From assembly GCA_016934575.1 (NCBI GenBank), contig JAFGSN010000107.1, positions 1-63,471 of the forward strand: 63,471 bases of DNA, read 5' to 3'. The position numbers and the translations under genes are program-made. The first letter of the stretch is position 1, and the number at the start of each line of letters is the position of its first letter. The notes under the pieces are model-generated. The model ran no database searches. It had not been told where the DNA came from and was given only the letters and a program-made list of their open reading frames with translations. Shown here piece after piece: positions 34,374 through 42,992 of the stretch. This DNA comes from Vicinamibacteria bacterium (lineage in GTDB: Bacteria; Acidobacteriota; Vicinamibacteria; Fen-336).

Positions 34374-37300
34374 TCAGTCGCGTTCTTCGGTCGGGATTGT
34401 GATCTCGATGCGCGGCACCGACGCCCCGACGACGCGGGTATGGGTTTGCTCAAGGTCGCGACGGTGGTCGTCCGTCATGGGGTAGGACTCCGATGAGTCG
34501 TAAGGGTAACGCGTCATGCCGTGGAACGGCAGGGGCGTCACCGTGTCCGGGCTGGCCGAGTTGATGTCCATTTCCTTGCTGAAACCGTCGGCGTGCAGCA
34601 GAAATGTCCGCGTTTGGCCGGCGGGCGGCGGAAGGAGCGCCTCGAACGCCAGGGCGATCTCGTCGCCCGGTCGCGCGATGACGAAGCGATCGTCGATCGC
34701 GGCAAGCAGGTCGTTCACGTCGCCCGCGCGCGTATAGCTGCCGCGCATGACCTTCCAGGGCGAGACCGCGGAGACGCGCTCATAGTCATAGCCGTACGGT
34801 TCTCGGCCGTCCGGCGTGACTTCGGCCGAGAAGCCGCGCCAGCGAAGCTCGGCTTGAGAGATCGATATCCGTCGAGTCTCGATCACGTCACGCTCGTCCT
34901 CGGCGCCGACGAGTATCTGATCCCAGTAGATCCTCATGTTCGTTCTGATGCGCACTTCGCGACTCGTCGGAGAGATCGCGTCGGTGACGTCGAGCACGAT
35001 CGTTTGCGGGCGTCCGACCGGAACGCCGATCTCGGGCACGACGACTTGCCAGCCGCCGGACGCGTCACGGACCTCGAGAACGGGAGGCGCAAGCTGCAAT
35101 CCCGACTGATGCGCGGCGACGTTGTCGCTCGAAAAGGCGTAATCCGTCCAACCGGTGAGCAGCAGAAGCGTGCGTCCCTGGCGGGGAGCGCCGAGATCAA
35201 GGATCAGCCCGTGCTCCTCGGCGTATCCACGTACTGGATGGAGCGCGAAGCCTTCGGCAAATAGGCGATCGATGCGCGCGATTGCATCGCTCAAGTCATT
35301 GCCGTGATCGTCGCAGGCGCGAACCGGAGGGCGGGCGTCGCGTACGCCATAAATCCGAAAGGGCCGGCCGGGAGGGCTCACCATGCCTTCGTTCGGAAAC
35401 ACCAGGACGTCGTCCGGATGCGTTACGACGAGAAGCTCGGCGTGGTCGAGAAAAACGGCTTCTTCCAGCTCATTGTTGATGCGAAGCTCGTATCGTCCGT
35501 CGCGTTCCTGAAGCTTGTCGCCCGGGATACGCACGTATTCGTCCGGGTCAGGGTGATTGAACACGCCGGGCGCCTCCCAGTATCCCAGCTCACCGGCGCC
35601 CAGAAAGTCGCTGATGAACTCGAAGGCGGCGCCGTTCCAGGCGAAGAGATATGGACAGGATGAAGGCTTGCGATCCAGTTCCTTGATCATGAACGAGAGG
35701 ACGGCGTCGTCCTTGGGCGTGTCGGTCTCGGCCTGGAGAATGCCCGCCGGCCAGAGCACGCGGACGGCGTCTACGGTTTTTCGGTTCCCGAGGCCGACCC
35801 GCACGTCCGCCGGAGCCGGCGCGGGGAATGCGACGTACGTTTCGAACTTCTGGTGCAGGCTGCCGGCGCGGATCTCGATCTTGGCGCTGACGCCGTCCTT
35901 GTTGCTGACTCTGCCCAAAAGGCGCACTTGCAGGGAGCGGTGGCGGTTTCCGCCTTCGTTGCGCCCGATGAGCAGGCGGCCGTCGTTTTCGCGCAAAACG
36001 AAGTCGGCGTCGCCGTCGCCGTCAAGATCGCCGAGAGCAATATCGCTAGCCGCGCCCGCGCCCTTCTCCACGCCCCAGACGGGCTTCCATGACGCACCAA
36101 GGTTGCGCAGCACATAACTGCTTGTCGCCGTAAAGCCGATGATATCGAGCAGCCCGTCATTGTCATGGTCGACGAACTGCGCCGCCGTCGTCCCGGCGGT
36201 CGCGGGAGGCGCTTCCGTGACCTGGAAATGGCCGCGTCCGTCGCTCATGGCGAAAAGCGCGGGCGCCCCGATCCGGCCGAGGAAGAAGTCCGTGAAGCCG
36301 TCCTTGTTGGCGTCGGCGGCCGCTGCGTGCGTGAATCGGCCCGCGGCTTCGAGGCCCGCGCTGGATGTGACGTCATTGAACGATCCGTCACGGAGGTTGG
36401 CAAAGAGCGACGGTCCGCTCTCGGACAGGAACAGCACGTCTATGTCGCGACGATTGTCGTAGTCGGTGGCCACGACCGCCCGCACGATGCCGCTGGCGGT
36501 CCAACCCGTCTTGTCCGTCACGTCGGTGAAGGCGCCGTCGCCGTTGTTTCGCAGAAGGCGGGGCCTGGACGGAGCGTTTGCTTTTTCTTCCCCTGTCGCG
36601 GGCTCTTCCACGCCAGCGAGAAGGATATCGAGATCGCCGTCGTGGTCAATGTCCACGAGCGCCGCCGCGGCCGACGCCAGCTTGAGAGCCGGCAACGCCG
36701 CCTTCGCCGTGACGTCGATGTAACTCTCGCCGTTTCCGCGAAATAAAAGGATTCCGCTCTTCTGCAGCAGGACGAGGTCCGGCTTGCCGTCATTGTCGAG
36801 ATCGCCCGGCAGGGCGCCGATGCCGTCGAGCAGAGACGCCGGCAAGTTCGACGCTTTCGTGATGTCGGAGAAAGCTCCGCGCCCGTCGTTTCGCAGAAGC
36901 TTCAGCGAAGCGTTCCCGACAACGAGCAGATCCAGATCGCCGTCGCCGTCCGCGTCCAAAAGAACGATGCCGCCCTGGCCCGACTCCGCGGCCGTTCGCT
37001 CCGGAGCGGGTTGATCCACGGACAATGAAGCGACGTCGAATCTTACGTCGGGCGCGCGCGTATCGACGAGCGCCGGCTCCAATCCCGACGACACGAGCGC
37101 TTCGGCGTAGCGGCCCTGATCGGGATAGGTCTGGCCGAGGTTGCTGGCCAAGCCGGTCGCGCGCAGCTCGCGAAAACGTTCGATCAACCGCCGCGCTTCT
37201 TCCGCGGCGCCTTTCCGGTTGAGAGTCAGCGCGAGGTTGTACAAGGACGTGGCGTTGTAAGGCTCCGTTTTCAGCGCGCGCCGGAAGGCCGCCTCCGCCT

Positions 37301-37778
37301 CTTCGTAGCGGCGTTCCTGCAGATGCAGTTGTCCCAGATTGACGATCGCGCCGATGTCCTCCGGATCGAACGCGAGCACGCGCCTGAACTCGTTGATCGC
37401 GTCTTCGACCCGGTTTTCAGCGCGCGCCGAAAGCGCCGCGATGTAATGAGCGTTCGGGAAGCTCGGCGACGTCTCGACGGCGCGCCGCGCTTCGGCGACG
37501 GCGGCCGGCAGATCGGGAAGGTTGAGGAGCGCGATGGCGAGATTGATGCGCGCGATCGTCAACGTGGGATCGAGGGCGAGAGCCTCGCGGAAAACCTCCA
37601 CGGCCTGGGCATAGGCGAACTGCTCGAGCAAGGCCACTCCTCGGTTGTTGGCGCGATGGGCCGCCTCGATCGATTCCCCGGACGGTTTCTTGCTCGTCGC
37701 TTCCGGCGCGGCTGGAACGATCGCGGCGCCGCCGAGGGCGATCGTGATCATCAAGGCAAGAAGCAGTCGTGTGTTCAT
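34374..37778 (-). CDS. large exported TPR / seven-bladed FG-GAP (VCBS) / UnbV-ASPIC protein
   Basis: The 1134-residue protein starts at ATG 37778, with AGGAG a few bases upstream and a signal peptide NTRLLLALMITIALGGAAIV; an earlier ATG at 37829 would add 17 uncleaved residues. Residues about 30-205 are TPR. Then seven Asp-rich FG-GAP/VCBS loops occur in order: DADGDGDLD, DLDNDGKPD, DIDHDGDLD, DYDNRRDID, DANKDGFTD, DHDNDGLLD, DLDGDGDAD, which is a full seven-bladed propeller. An ASPIC/UnbV domain (RHRSLQVRLLGRVSNKDGV) follows, and the last 450 residues form an unclassified beta-rich region beginning SCPYLFAWNGAAFEFISDFLG. The whole should be extracytoplasmic. Function is unknown. Confidence 0.85.
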   Translation of the reverse strand: MNTRLLLALMITIALGGAAIVPAAPEATSKKPSGESIEAAHRANNRGVALLEQFAYAQAVEVFREALALDPTLTIARINLAIALLNLPDLPAAVAEARRAVETSPSFPNAHYIAALSARAENRVEDAINEFRRVLAFDPEDIGAIVNLGQLHLQERRYEEAEAAFRRALKTEPYNATSLYNLALTLNRKGAAEEARRLIERFRELRATGLASNLGQTYPDQGRYAEALVSSGLEPALVDTRAPDVRFDVASLSVDQPAPERTAAESGQGGIVLLDADGDGDLDLLVVGNASLKLLRNDGRGAFSDITKASNLPASLLDGIGALPGDLDNDGKPDLVLLQKSGILLFRGNGESYIDVTAKAALPALKLASAAAALVDIDHDGDLDILLAGVEEPATGEEKANAPSRPRLLRNNGDGAFTDVTDKTGWTASGIVRAVVATDYDNRRDIDVLFLSESGPSLFANLRDGSFNDVTSSAGLEAAGRFTHAAAADANKDGFTDFFLGRIGAPALFAMSDGRGHFQVTEAPPATAGTTAAQFVDHDNDGLLDIIGFTATSSYVLRNLGASWKPVWGVEKGAGAASDIALGDLDGDGDADFVLRENDGRLLIGRNEGGNRHRSLQVRLLGRVSNKDGVSAKIEIRAGSLHQKFETYVAFPAPAPADVRVGLGNRKTVDAVRVLWPAGILQAETDTPKDDAVLSFMIKELDRKPSSCPYLFAWNGAAFEFISDFLGAGELGYWEAPGVFNHPDPDEYVRIPGDKLQERDGRYELRINNELEEAVFLDHAELLVVTHPDDVLVFPNEGMVSPPGRPFRIYGVRDARPPVRACDDHGNDLSDAIARIDRLFAEGFALHPVRGYAEEHGLILDLGAPRQGRTLLLLTGWTDYAFSSDNVAAHQSGLQLAPPVLEVRDASGGWQVVVPEIGVPVGRPQTIVLDVTDAISPTSREVRIRTNMRIYWDQILVGAEDERDVIETRRISISQAELRWRGFSAEVTPDGREPYGYDYERVSAVSPWKVMRGSYTRAGDVNDLLAAIDDRFVIARPGDEIALAFEALLPPPAGQTRTFLLHADGFSKEMDINSASPDTVTPLPFHGMTRYPYDSSESYPMTDDHRRDLEQTHTRVVGASVPRIEITIPTEERD

Positions 37779-38097
37779 TGCTCTCCTCTTCCCGTGGACG
37801 TCGTTTGTCAAGGCGTTCACCGACGTCATAGGTTACTCCAAACGCTCGTCGATCGCGCAATCCAAAAAGGTTCGATCGGCCTTGACGCTCGTCGCTATCG
37901 GACGTGGCCTGTTTGGGCCGTGGCGTTCTGTTCGAGGAATGAGTGAATGTCGACGCGGCCGATGTCTAAACGGCCGTCTCGATCACGGTCGGGCGTTTCA
38001 CTAACGTGCGGGAATGAACGCAATGACGCAGCCCTCATCAATACGGCGTTGTCGTATTCATGGAGTTTTTGTTGCAGGAAGGCCTGCGGCTCACGAT
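37779..38097. other. intergenic region before the epimerase gene end
   Basis: No gene is visible here. One minus-strand frame contains the phrase PDRDRDGRLDIGRVDIHS (near 37920-37985), which resembles one dockerin-like calcium loop, but there is no signal peptide, start or second repeat, so I do not annotate it. No promoter of convincing quality was seen for the large exported gene. Confidence 0.35.
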
Positions 38098-39330
38098 TCA
38101 CGTCGCGAGACGTTCCAGTCGTTCGGCGGCCTCGATGCACATGCGGCCGTTGTGGTACGGACATTTCCACTCGGAGATTTTGGGCTGATTCGGATCCGGC
38201 GCGCCGTCACGCGACACGCGCCAGAACCATTCGCCGTGACGCCGGTCTATGATGCGATTCTCGATGAAACGCCATGAAGCCAGGGCGGCCTCGAAGAAGC
38301 GCGTCTCTTTCGACAGCTCGAAAGCATTGAGGAATCCGACCACCGCTTCCGCCTGCGGCCACCAGTGCTTGTCGCTGTCCTTGACGCCCCGCGAACTGGC
38401 CGCATAGAACAGACCGCCGTCCGCGTCCCGGCCTTCGCGCCAGACGGCATCGGCCATGGCCAGGGCCTGCTCGCGTACGCGATCGAGCAGCCGCGGATTG
38501 CCGATGACCTCGGCCGCTTCGCAGAGAAGCCAGCTTCCCTCGATGTCGTGACCAAACGAAATGTGGTCGGACTTCACGGTCCATGCTTCGTCGAAGAAGA
38601 GCCGGAATTGACGCCCTCGCGGATCAAGGATGTGTCGCATGAAGAGGTCGATCAGGGCCGTCAAGCGCGCGCGGAGCCGCGTGTCCGGCCAGACACGCAG
38701 AAGGTTCGTATAAGCTTCCATGACGTGCAGGTGCGTGTTCATGGATTTCTTCTCGTTGAGGTCGTCGTCGCTCAGGCGCAAATCCTCGGCCGGTTGCCAG
38801 TCGCGTTCAAAGGTCTCGAGATAACCGTCGTGATCCACGTCGCGGGCGTGCGCCTCGACGAGCTCGAAAACCTCCCGCGCCCGACAAAGCGCCTTCTCCG
38901 AGCCCGTGGCGCGGTGATACTCCGATAACGCGTATACAAGAAAGGCCTGTCCGTAGATCTTCTTCTTCATATCACGCGGTTGTCCGTCGGGATCGAGCAG
39001 CCAGAATGCGCCCCCGTGTTCGACGTCCCAGAAGCGCTCTTCAATATAATCGTATGCGCGTCGCGCGATTGCGAGGCAAGACTCGTCGCCGAGATGCAGG
39101 TAGAACGCCGCGAACGACCAGAGCAACCGCGCGTTCAGAATGAGACCCTTGGAGGCCGCTTGATCGACCTTCAGGTCGTTGCTCATTTGGCCGATGAAGC
39201 CGCCGCGCTCGGCGTCCGGACCATGCGTGCGCCAGAAAGGGATGATGTCGTTCCGCAGCTCTTCCATGAGCGCGCGGGAGAGTTTCCGCCGTGTCGTGCC
39301 GTTCTTCGTTTGAGACTCTTCTCCGCGCAT
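38098..39330 (-). CDS. cellobiose 2-epimerase (AGE superfamily)
   Basis: The 410-residue enzyme has the full cellobiose 2-epimerase signature: KGLILNARLLWSF (60-73), KKIYGQAFLVYALSEY, LNEKKSMNTHLHVMEAYTNL (191-210), SFGHDIEGSWLLCEAAEV (258-275), HWWPQAEAVVGFLNAF and SEWKCPYHNGRM. Candidate catalytic histidines are His200, His261 and His393, spacing close to the characterised enzymes. It epimerises the reducing-end glucose of cellobiose to mannose, and converts mannobiose to mannosyl-glucose. ATG 39330 is one base from the GH94 stop (TGA-G-ATG); the longer frame upstream is out-of-frame sequence of that gene. It provides the substrate for the GH130 enzyme at 48708. No signal peptide, so cytosolic. 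Confidence 0.95.
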   Translation of the reverse strand: MRGEESQTKNGTTRRKLSRALMEELRNDIIPFWRTHGPDAERGGFIGQMSNDLKVDQAASKGLILNARLLWSFAAFYLHLGDESCLAIARRAYDYIEERFWDVEHGGAFWLLDPDGQPRDMKKKIYGQAFLVYALSEYHRATGSEKALCRAREVFELVEAHARDVDHDGYLETFERDWQPAEDLRLSDDDLNEKKSMNTHLHVMEAYTNLLRVWPDTRLRARLTALIDLFMRHILDPRGRQFRLFFDEAWTVKSDHISFGHDIEGSWLLCEAAEVIGNPRLLDRVREQALAMADAVWREGRDADGGLFYAASSRGVKDSDKHWWPQAEAVVGFLNAFELSKETRFFEAALASWRFIENRIIDRRHGEWFWRVSRDGAPDPNQPKISEWKCPYHNGRMCIEAAERLERLAT

Positions 39331-39331
39331 C

Positions 39332-41728
39332 TCAGCCCATCTCGACGGCGACATCGTTGACGTCCCGCAATCGTTCGGCGGGGATGAAGTCATGGGGTAT
39401 CTGCTCGCCGTTGAGCTCGATCCGCCGAACGCCTCGCGACACTTTCTTTTCGTTGCGCACAAGAATGCGCAGGACTTTCCCGCGGAAGCGTCGCTCGATG
39501 CGCAACAGATCCCATGCCTTGGGTATGCAGGGGTCAATCCGCAAGCCGTCGTATTCAGGCCGGATTCCCAGGATGTATTGAGTGACGGCGTGGTAGGTCC
39601 ACGCGGCCGAGCCGCTGAGCCAGGGGATGCGCGAGGCGCCGTGTTTGGGGCTGGCCTTGCCATGCGTCGACTGACAAACGACGTATGGCTCAATCTCGCG
39701 AATCTCGGCCTTCGTGTTGTACGCGGCCGGAAGATAGGCGCGCAAATAGCGATAAGCCTCATCGCCGTTTCCTAGAACGGCTTCGGCCATGACCGCCCAT
39801 CCTTGCGTGTGGATGAAGACGCCGCCGTTTTCCTTGAGCCCGGGATTGAAGAGCGCGGCGCGCACGATGTTGTAATCGGTTTTGGTGAACGGCGGGTCGC
39901 ATAGAGCCAGGCCATAGTCGGAGGCCAGGCGTTCACGGACGCGGCGCATCGCGATTCGCGCCTGTTCCGGTTTGGCGGCTCCGCTCAGGACGGCCCATGT
40001 CTGTGGATTCAAGAAAATCTGTCCTTCGGGGCATTCCCTGGATCCGAACTTCATTCCGTCATGACGATATCCACGGAGGAACCACTCGCCGTCCCATGCG
40101 TGTTTTTGCAGGTTGTCGTCCAGCCGAGACAGCGTTGCCCGGCCCCAGGCCGATTCGCCAGCTTGGTCCAATCGTTCGGCCACCTCTACGTAGACGGCCA
40201 GCGCGAGACGAAGTTGCATGGCCACGAAAACCGACTCTCCGTCATGGCCGAAACGCAGGCAGTCGTTCCAGTCGGCGTGCAACCCGCACGGCAGGCCGTG
40301 CGCGCCCAGGCGATCGAGATTGAACTGGATGGCGCGTCTCAAGTGACCGAAAACCGTGTCTTCGCCCCTGTCCGCATAGGGTAGGATCTTTTCGAAGAAA
40401 GCGATGTCGCCCGTCTCCTTGACGTATGCCGGAACGGCGTTGAAAAGCCAAAGCGCGTCGTCAGAACGATAGTCTTCTTCCCTGGGAGCGGCCTCGTGCC
40501 CCGGTCGATGGCTGAACGGGAGCACGACCGGCAACGCCCCGCCGGTCGACGCCTGACCCGTGATCATCAGCTCCAAACGCTCGCGAGCCTCGTCGGGGAT
40601 GGCGTGCACCACACCCAGGATGTCCTGCGCCGTGTCGCGATAGCCGAGCCCGTCTCGATCGATGCCCGAGTAGATGAGGCTGGCCGCGCGGGACCAGGTG
40701 TAAGTCATCAGGCAGTTGTAGATCCCCCAGGCGTTGATGGTGCTGTTCAGCTCGGCGTCGGGGGTGTGAGCCGAGAATCCCTGGAGACGCGCGTGCCAAT
40801 GGTCTCTCAGTCGCGCAAGCTCGCGATCGGCCCGACGCACGTCGGCGTACTCCGCGATCGCTTGCCGGCCCTCCCGATCCGCGCCGCCGACGCCGACGAG
40901 CACGAGAAACTCGCGCGTTGCCTGCGCGTCGATCGACAGCTCCACCTGCAGGCAACCGCACGGATTGTCGCCCCAGGCCAGAGAGTTCGAACACTCTCCG
41001 CGCTCGACCGTAACGGGATTGGCATACGTGCGATAAGGCCCGAGAAACGCCTCGCGATCCGTGTCGTATCCGGTGACCCGGGCTCCCGCCACGCCTTGGA
41101 AAGTGTGACGTCCCTGATCCTTCTCCTTGAAGTTGTCGGGCATCGCGGGGATGTTGACGTTGGTGCCGTGGTCGATGATCCCGTCCACTACTTTCATCTG
41201 CGTTGTGTATTGCACGTACTGGATGTTGAGCAGGTCGTCGATGGCGTTCCAGTTGCCGGCATATTCCAGATAAGTGAAACCGCTCAGACGGCGTCTTCGT
41301 CCGGATCGGTTCGTCAGTCGGATCTTCCACACCTCGAATAGGCGATCGAGCGGCACGAAATAGGTGATCTCCGCGTCGATGCCGTCATATGCGGAAGAGA
41401 TGCTGGTGTATGCCGTGCCATGACGACAGACAGAACGAAATCGATCCAGCGGTTTGCCCACGGGTTGCCAGGAAACGGACCAATAATCCCCGGAATCGTG
41501 ATCGTGGAGGTACAGGTAGCGGCCCGGTTGATCCATGGGGATCGAGTTGAAGCGCAGGCGAATGAAGCGACCCATCCCTCCGGACCTGTAAAAGCCGTAA
41601 CCGCCGGCGTTGTTCGTGATGATGGCGCCGTATTCGGTGGAGCCTAGATAGTTGCTCCAGGATTTGGGCGTGTCGGGGCGGGTAATGACGTACTCATGCC
41701 GCTCGTCGTCGAAGTGACCGTATTGCAT
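39332..41728 (-). CDS. GH94 disaccharide phosphorylase, chitobiose/cellobionate phosphorylase-like
   Basis: The 798-residue protein opens with QYGHFDDERHEYVITRPDTP and has GDYWSVSWQPVGKPLDRF, GLGYRDTAQDILGVVHAIP and the catalytic block CGLHADWNDCLRFG with the GH94 acid Asp in DWND. These segments recall N,N'-diacetylchitobiose phosphorylase and cellobionic acid phosphorylase more than cellobiose phosphorylase. Such enzymes invert the linkage and give an alpha-hexose-1-phosphate. A cytosolic enzyme of normal GH94 length (about 800). It is one base upstream of the epimerase in the same operon and has its own promoter at 41758-41786. Exact substrate is open. Confidence 0.9.
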   Translation of the reverse strand: MQYGHFDDERHEYVITRPDTPKSWSNYLGSTEYGAIITNNAGGYGFYRSGGMGRFIRLRFNSIPMDQPGRYLYLHDHDSGDYWSVSWQPVGKPLDRFRSVCRHGTAYTSISSAYDGIDAEITYFVPLDRLFEVWKIRLTNRSGRRRRLSGFTYLEYAGNWNAIDDLLNIQYVQYTTQMKVVDGIIDHGTNVNIPAMPDNFKEKDQGRHTFQGVAGARVTGYDTDREAFLGPYRTYANPVTVERGECSNSLAWGDNPCGCLQVELSIDAQATREFLVLVGVGGADREGRQAIAEYADVRRADRELARLRDHWHARLQGFSAHTPDAELNSTINAWGIYNCLMTYTWSRAASLIYSGIDRDGLGYRDTAQDILGVVHAIPDEARERLELMITGQASTGGALPVVLPFSHRPGHEAAPREEDYRSDDALWLFNAVPAYVKETGDIAFFEKILPYADRGEDTVFGHLRRAIQFNLDRLGAHGLPCGLHADWNDCLRFGHDGESVFVAMQLRLALAVYVEVAERLDQAGESAWGRATLSRLDDNLQKHAWDGEWFLRGYRHDGMKFGSRECPEGQIFLNPQTWAVLSGAAKPEQARIAMRRVRERLASDYGLALCDPPFTKTDYNIVRAALFNPGLKENGGVFIHTQGWAVMAEAVLGNGDEAYRYLRAYLPAAYNTKAEIREIEPYVVCQSTHGKASPKHGASRIPWLSGSAAWTYHAVTQYILGIRPEYDGLRIDPCIPKAWDLLRIERRFRGKVLRILVRNEKKVSRGVRRIELNGEQIPHDFIPAERLRDVNDVAVEMG

Positions 41729-41757
41729 GATCGAGTCCCGCGCGTCTCGTCTGCCGG

Positions 41758-41786
41758 ACGATATTCCGTGGATCGTCTTTCGTCAA
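41758..41786 (-). promoter_or_regulatory. promoter for the GH94-epimerase operon
   Basis: On the minus strand TTGACG (41786-41781) and TATCGT (41763-41758) are separated by exactly 17 bases. The -10 box lies 30 bases before the GH94 ATG at 41728. This is the best sigma70-type element in the 162-base gap after the ROK gene and lets the phosphorylase and epimerase be transcribed separately. Confidence 0.55.
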
Positions 41787-41890
41787 GCCAGCGGAACTTT
41801 ATAACGCGCCCTGTTTAGTGGGACTCGCGGCTTGGCTGTATCCCGGCCTCGCCCGTCGTCGCTTGAAGCGAAGCGATCCTCGGCGCTTCA

Positions 41891-42991
41891 TTACTCGAGC
41901 GACGCCAATGCGAAGGAGTAGGCGCCGATGGAAATGGCCCGGCTCGTTCCAAGGCGGGAGACTCCGACTCCGATGCGTTGCAGCGGATCGTACGACACTT
42001 TCCGGCTTGTGCCGGGAACGGCAATCTCGCGCGTCTCGCCACGAAGGAAGCGCCGTAGATCGGCCGGGTCCTCGAGATTGAAGGTTTTCGTTTCGAGGCG
42101 AGGCGTCTGACCGCCCTGGGGATTGATGAACGGCGTGTTCATCTCTTGAACGAGAGCCGGCAGGAAGAGCGGATGTGCGCCGCTCAGTCCCCCGCCGATG
42201 ACGATGAGCCCGTCGATGAGAGCGACGGCGTTGGCCAGAGCGTCGCCAGCGACCTCGCCCAGACGGCGAAAGGCCTCGATTGCCGCTGAACGCTGTCCGG
42301 CGACCTCGCCTGTTCCGATTTGATAAATCTCACGAGGCTCCGGCGCGTTTCCCATGGCGATGCCGGCCTTGGCGGCGAAAACGCGGCGTACGGCTCGGAT
42401 GCTGACGCCTTCCTCGACGTTCGTTTCACGTTCGATCTTGTGGCGCGCCACCCAGATTTCGGCGCCGGCGGAGTTGTCGCCGAGAAAGAGCTTGCCGTTG
42501 TGCACGATGCCGCCGCCGAAGCCCGTGCCGAAGGTGACGCCCAGAAGATTGGCGAAGCGTTTTGGGCTTCCCGCTTGAGCAAGACGCGCGTTGATCTCCG
42601 GAAGGAGGCCGGCGATGGCTTCGCCCAAGGCAAAGAGATCGCCGTCGTTGTTGATGAAAGCGGGCAACTGGAAACAGTCCGTGAGCATCGGTCCCAGGGC
42701 CACGCCTCCGCGAAAAGCCGGGAGATTGGGGAGGTCGCCGATGATCCCGCGCGGATAATCGGCGGGTCCCGGGAAGGCGAAGCTGATGGCGACCGGAGGC
42801 TCCGGAGCCCTGGCGCGGGCTTCGGCAAAACCTCGCACGATGTTATCGAGACAGGCCTGAAGCTTGTCGCCGTACGTGGGCAAGGTGATCGGATCGACGA
42901 CTTCTTGGCCGCCCTGGATGGCCGAGAAGACGAGATTGGTGCCGCCGGCATCGAGCGTCAGCACGCAGCGAGCGTCGTTTGCCGGATCCAT
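41891..42991 (-). CDS. ROK-family hexokinase-like protein without zinc motif
   Basis: The 366-residue protein has the ROK phosphate-binding motif LDAGGTNLVFSA and the sugar/catalytic segment FINNDGDLFALGEA, and GTGFGGGIVHNGKL. The CxCGxxGCxE zinc site of most ROK kinases is missing; the region reads NSAGAEIWVARHKI. It should phosphorylate glucose or mannose released by the phosphorylases to hexose-6-phosphate. It follows the permease by one base (TGA-A-ATG), so they are co-expressed. The lack of a DNA-binding HTH means it is a kinase, not a NagC-type repressor. No signal peptide. Confidence 0.85.
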   Translation of the reverse strand: MDPANDARCVLTLDAGGTNLVFSAIQGGQEVVDPITLPTYGDKLQACLDNIVRGFAEARARAPEPPVAISFAFPGPADYPRGIIGDLPNLPAFRGGVALGPMLTDCFQLPAFINNDGDLFALGEAIAGLLPEINARLAQAGSPKRFANLLGVTFGTGFGGGIVHNGKLFLGDNSAGAEIWVARHKIERETNVEEGVSIRAVRRVFAAKAGIAMGNAPEPREIYQIGTGEVAGQRSAAIEAFRRLGEVAGDALANAVALIDGLIVIGGGLSGAHPLFLPALVQEMNTPFINPQGGQTPRLETKTFNLEDPADLRRFLRGETREIAVPGTSRKVSYDPLQRIGVGVSRLGTSRAISIGAYSFALASLE

Positions 42992-42992
42992 T

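Noticed and set aside
37895-38170. Dockerin-like phrase DRDRDGRLDIG on the minus strand
   Set aside because: Only one loop, no second repeat, no start or signal, and it runs into the end of the epimerase gene.
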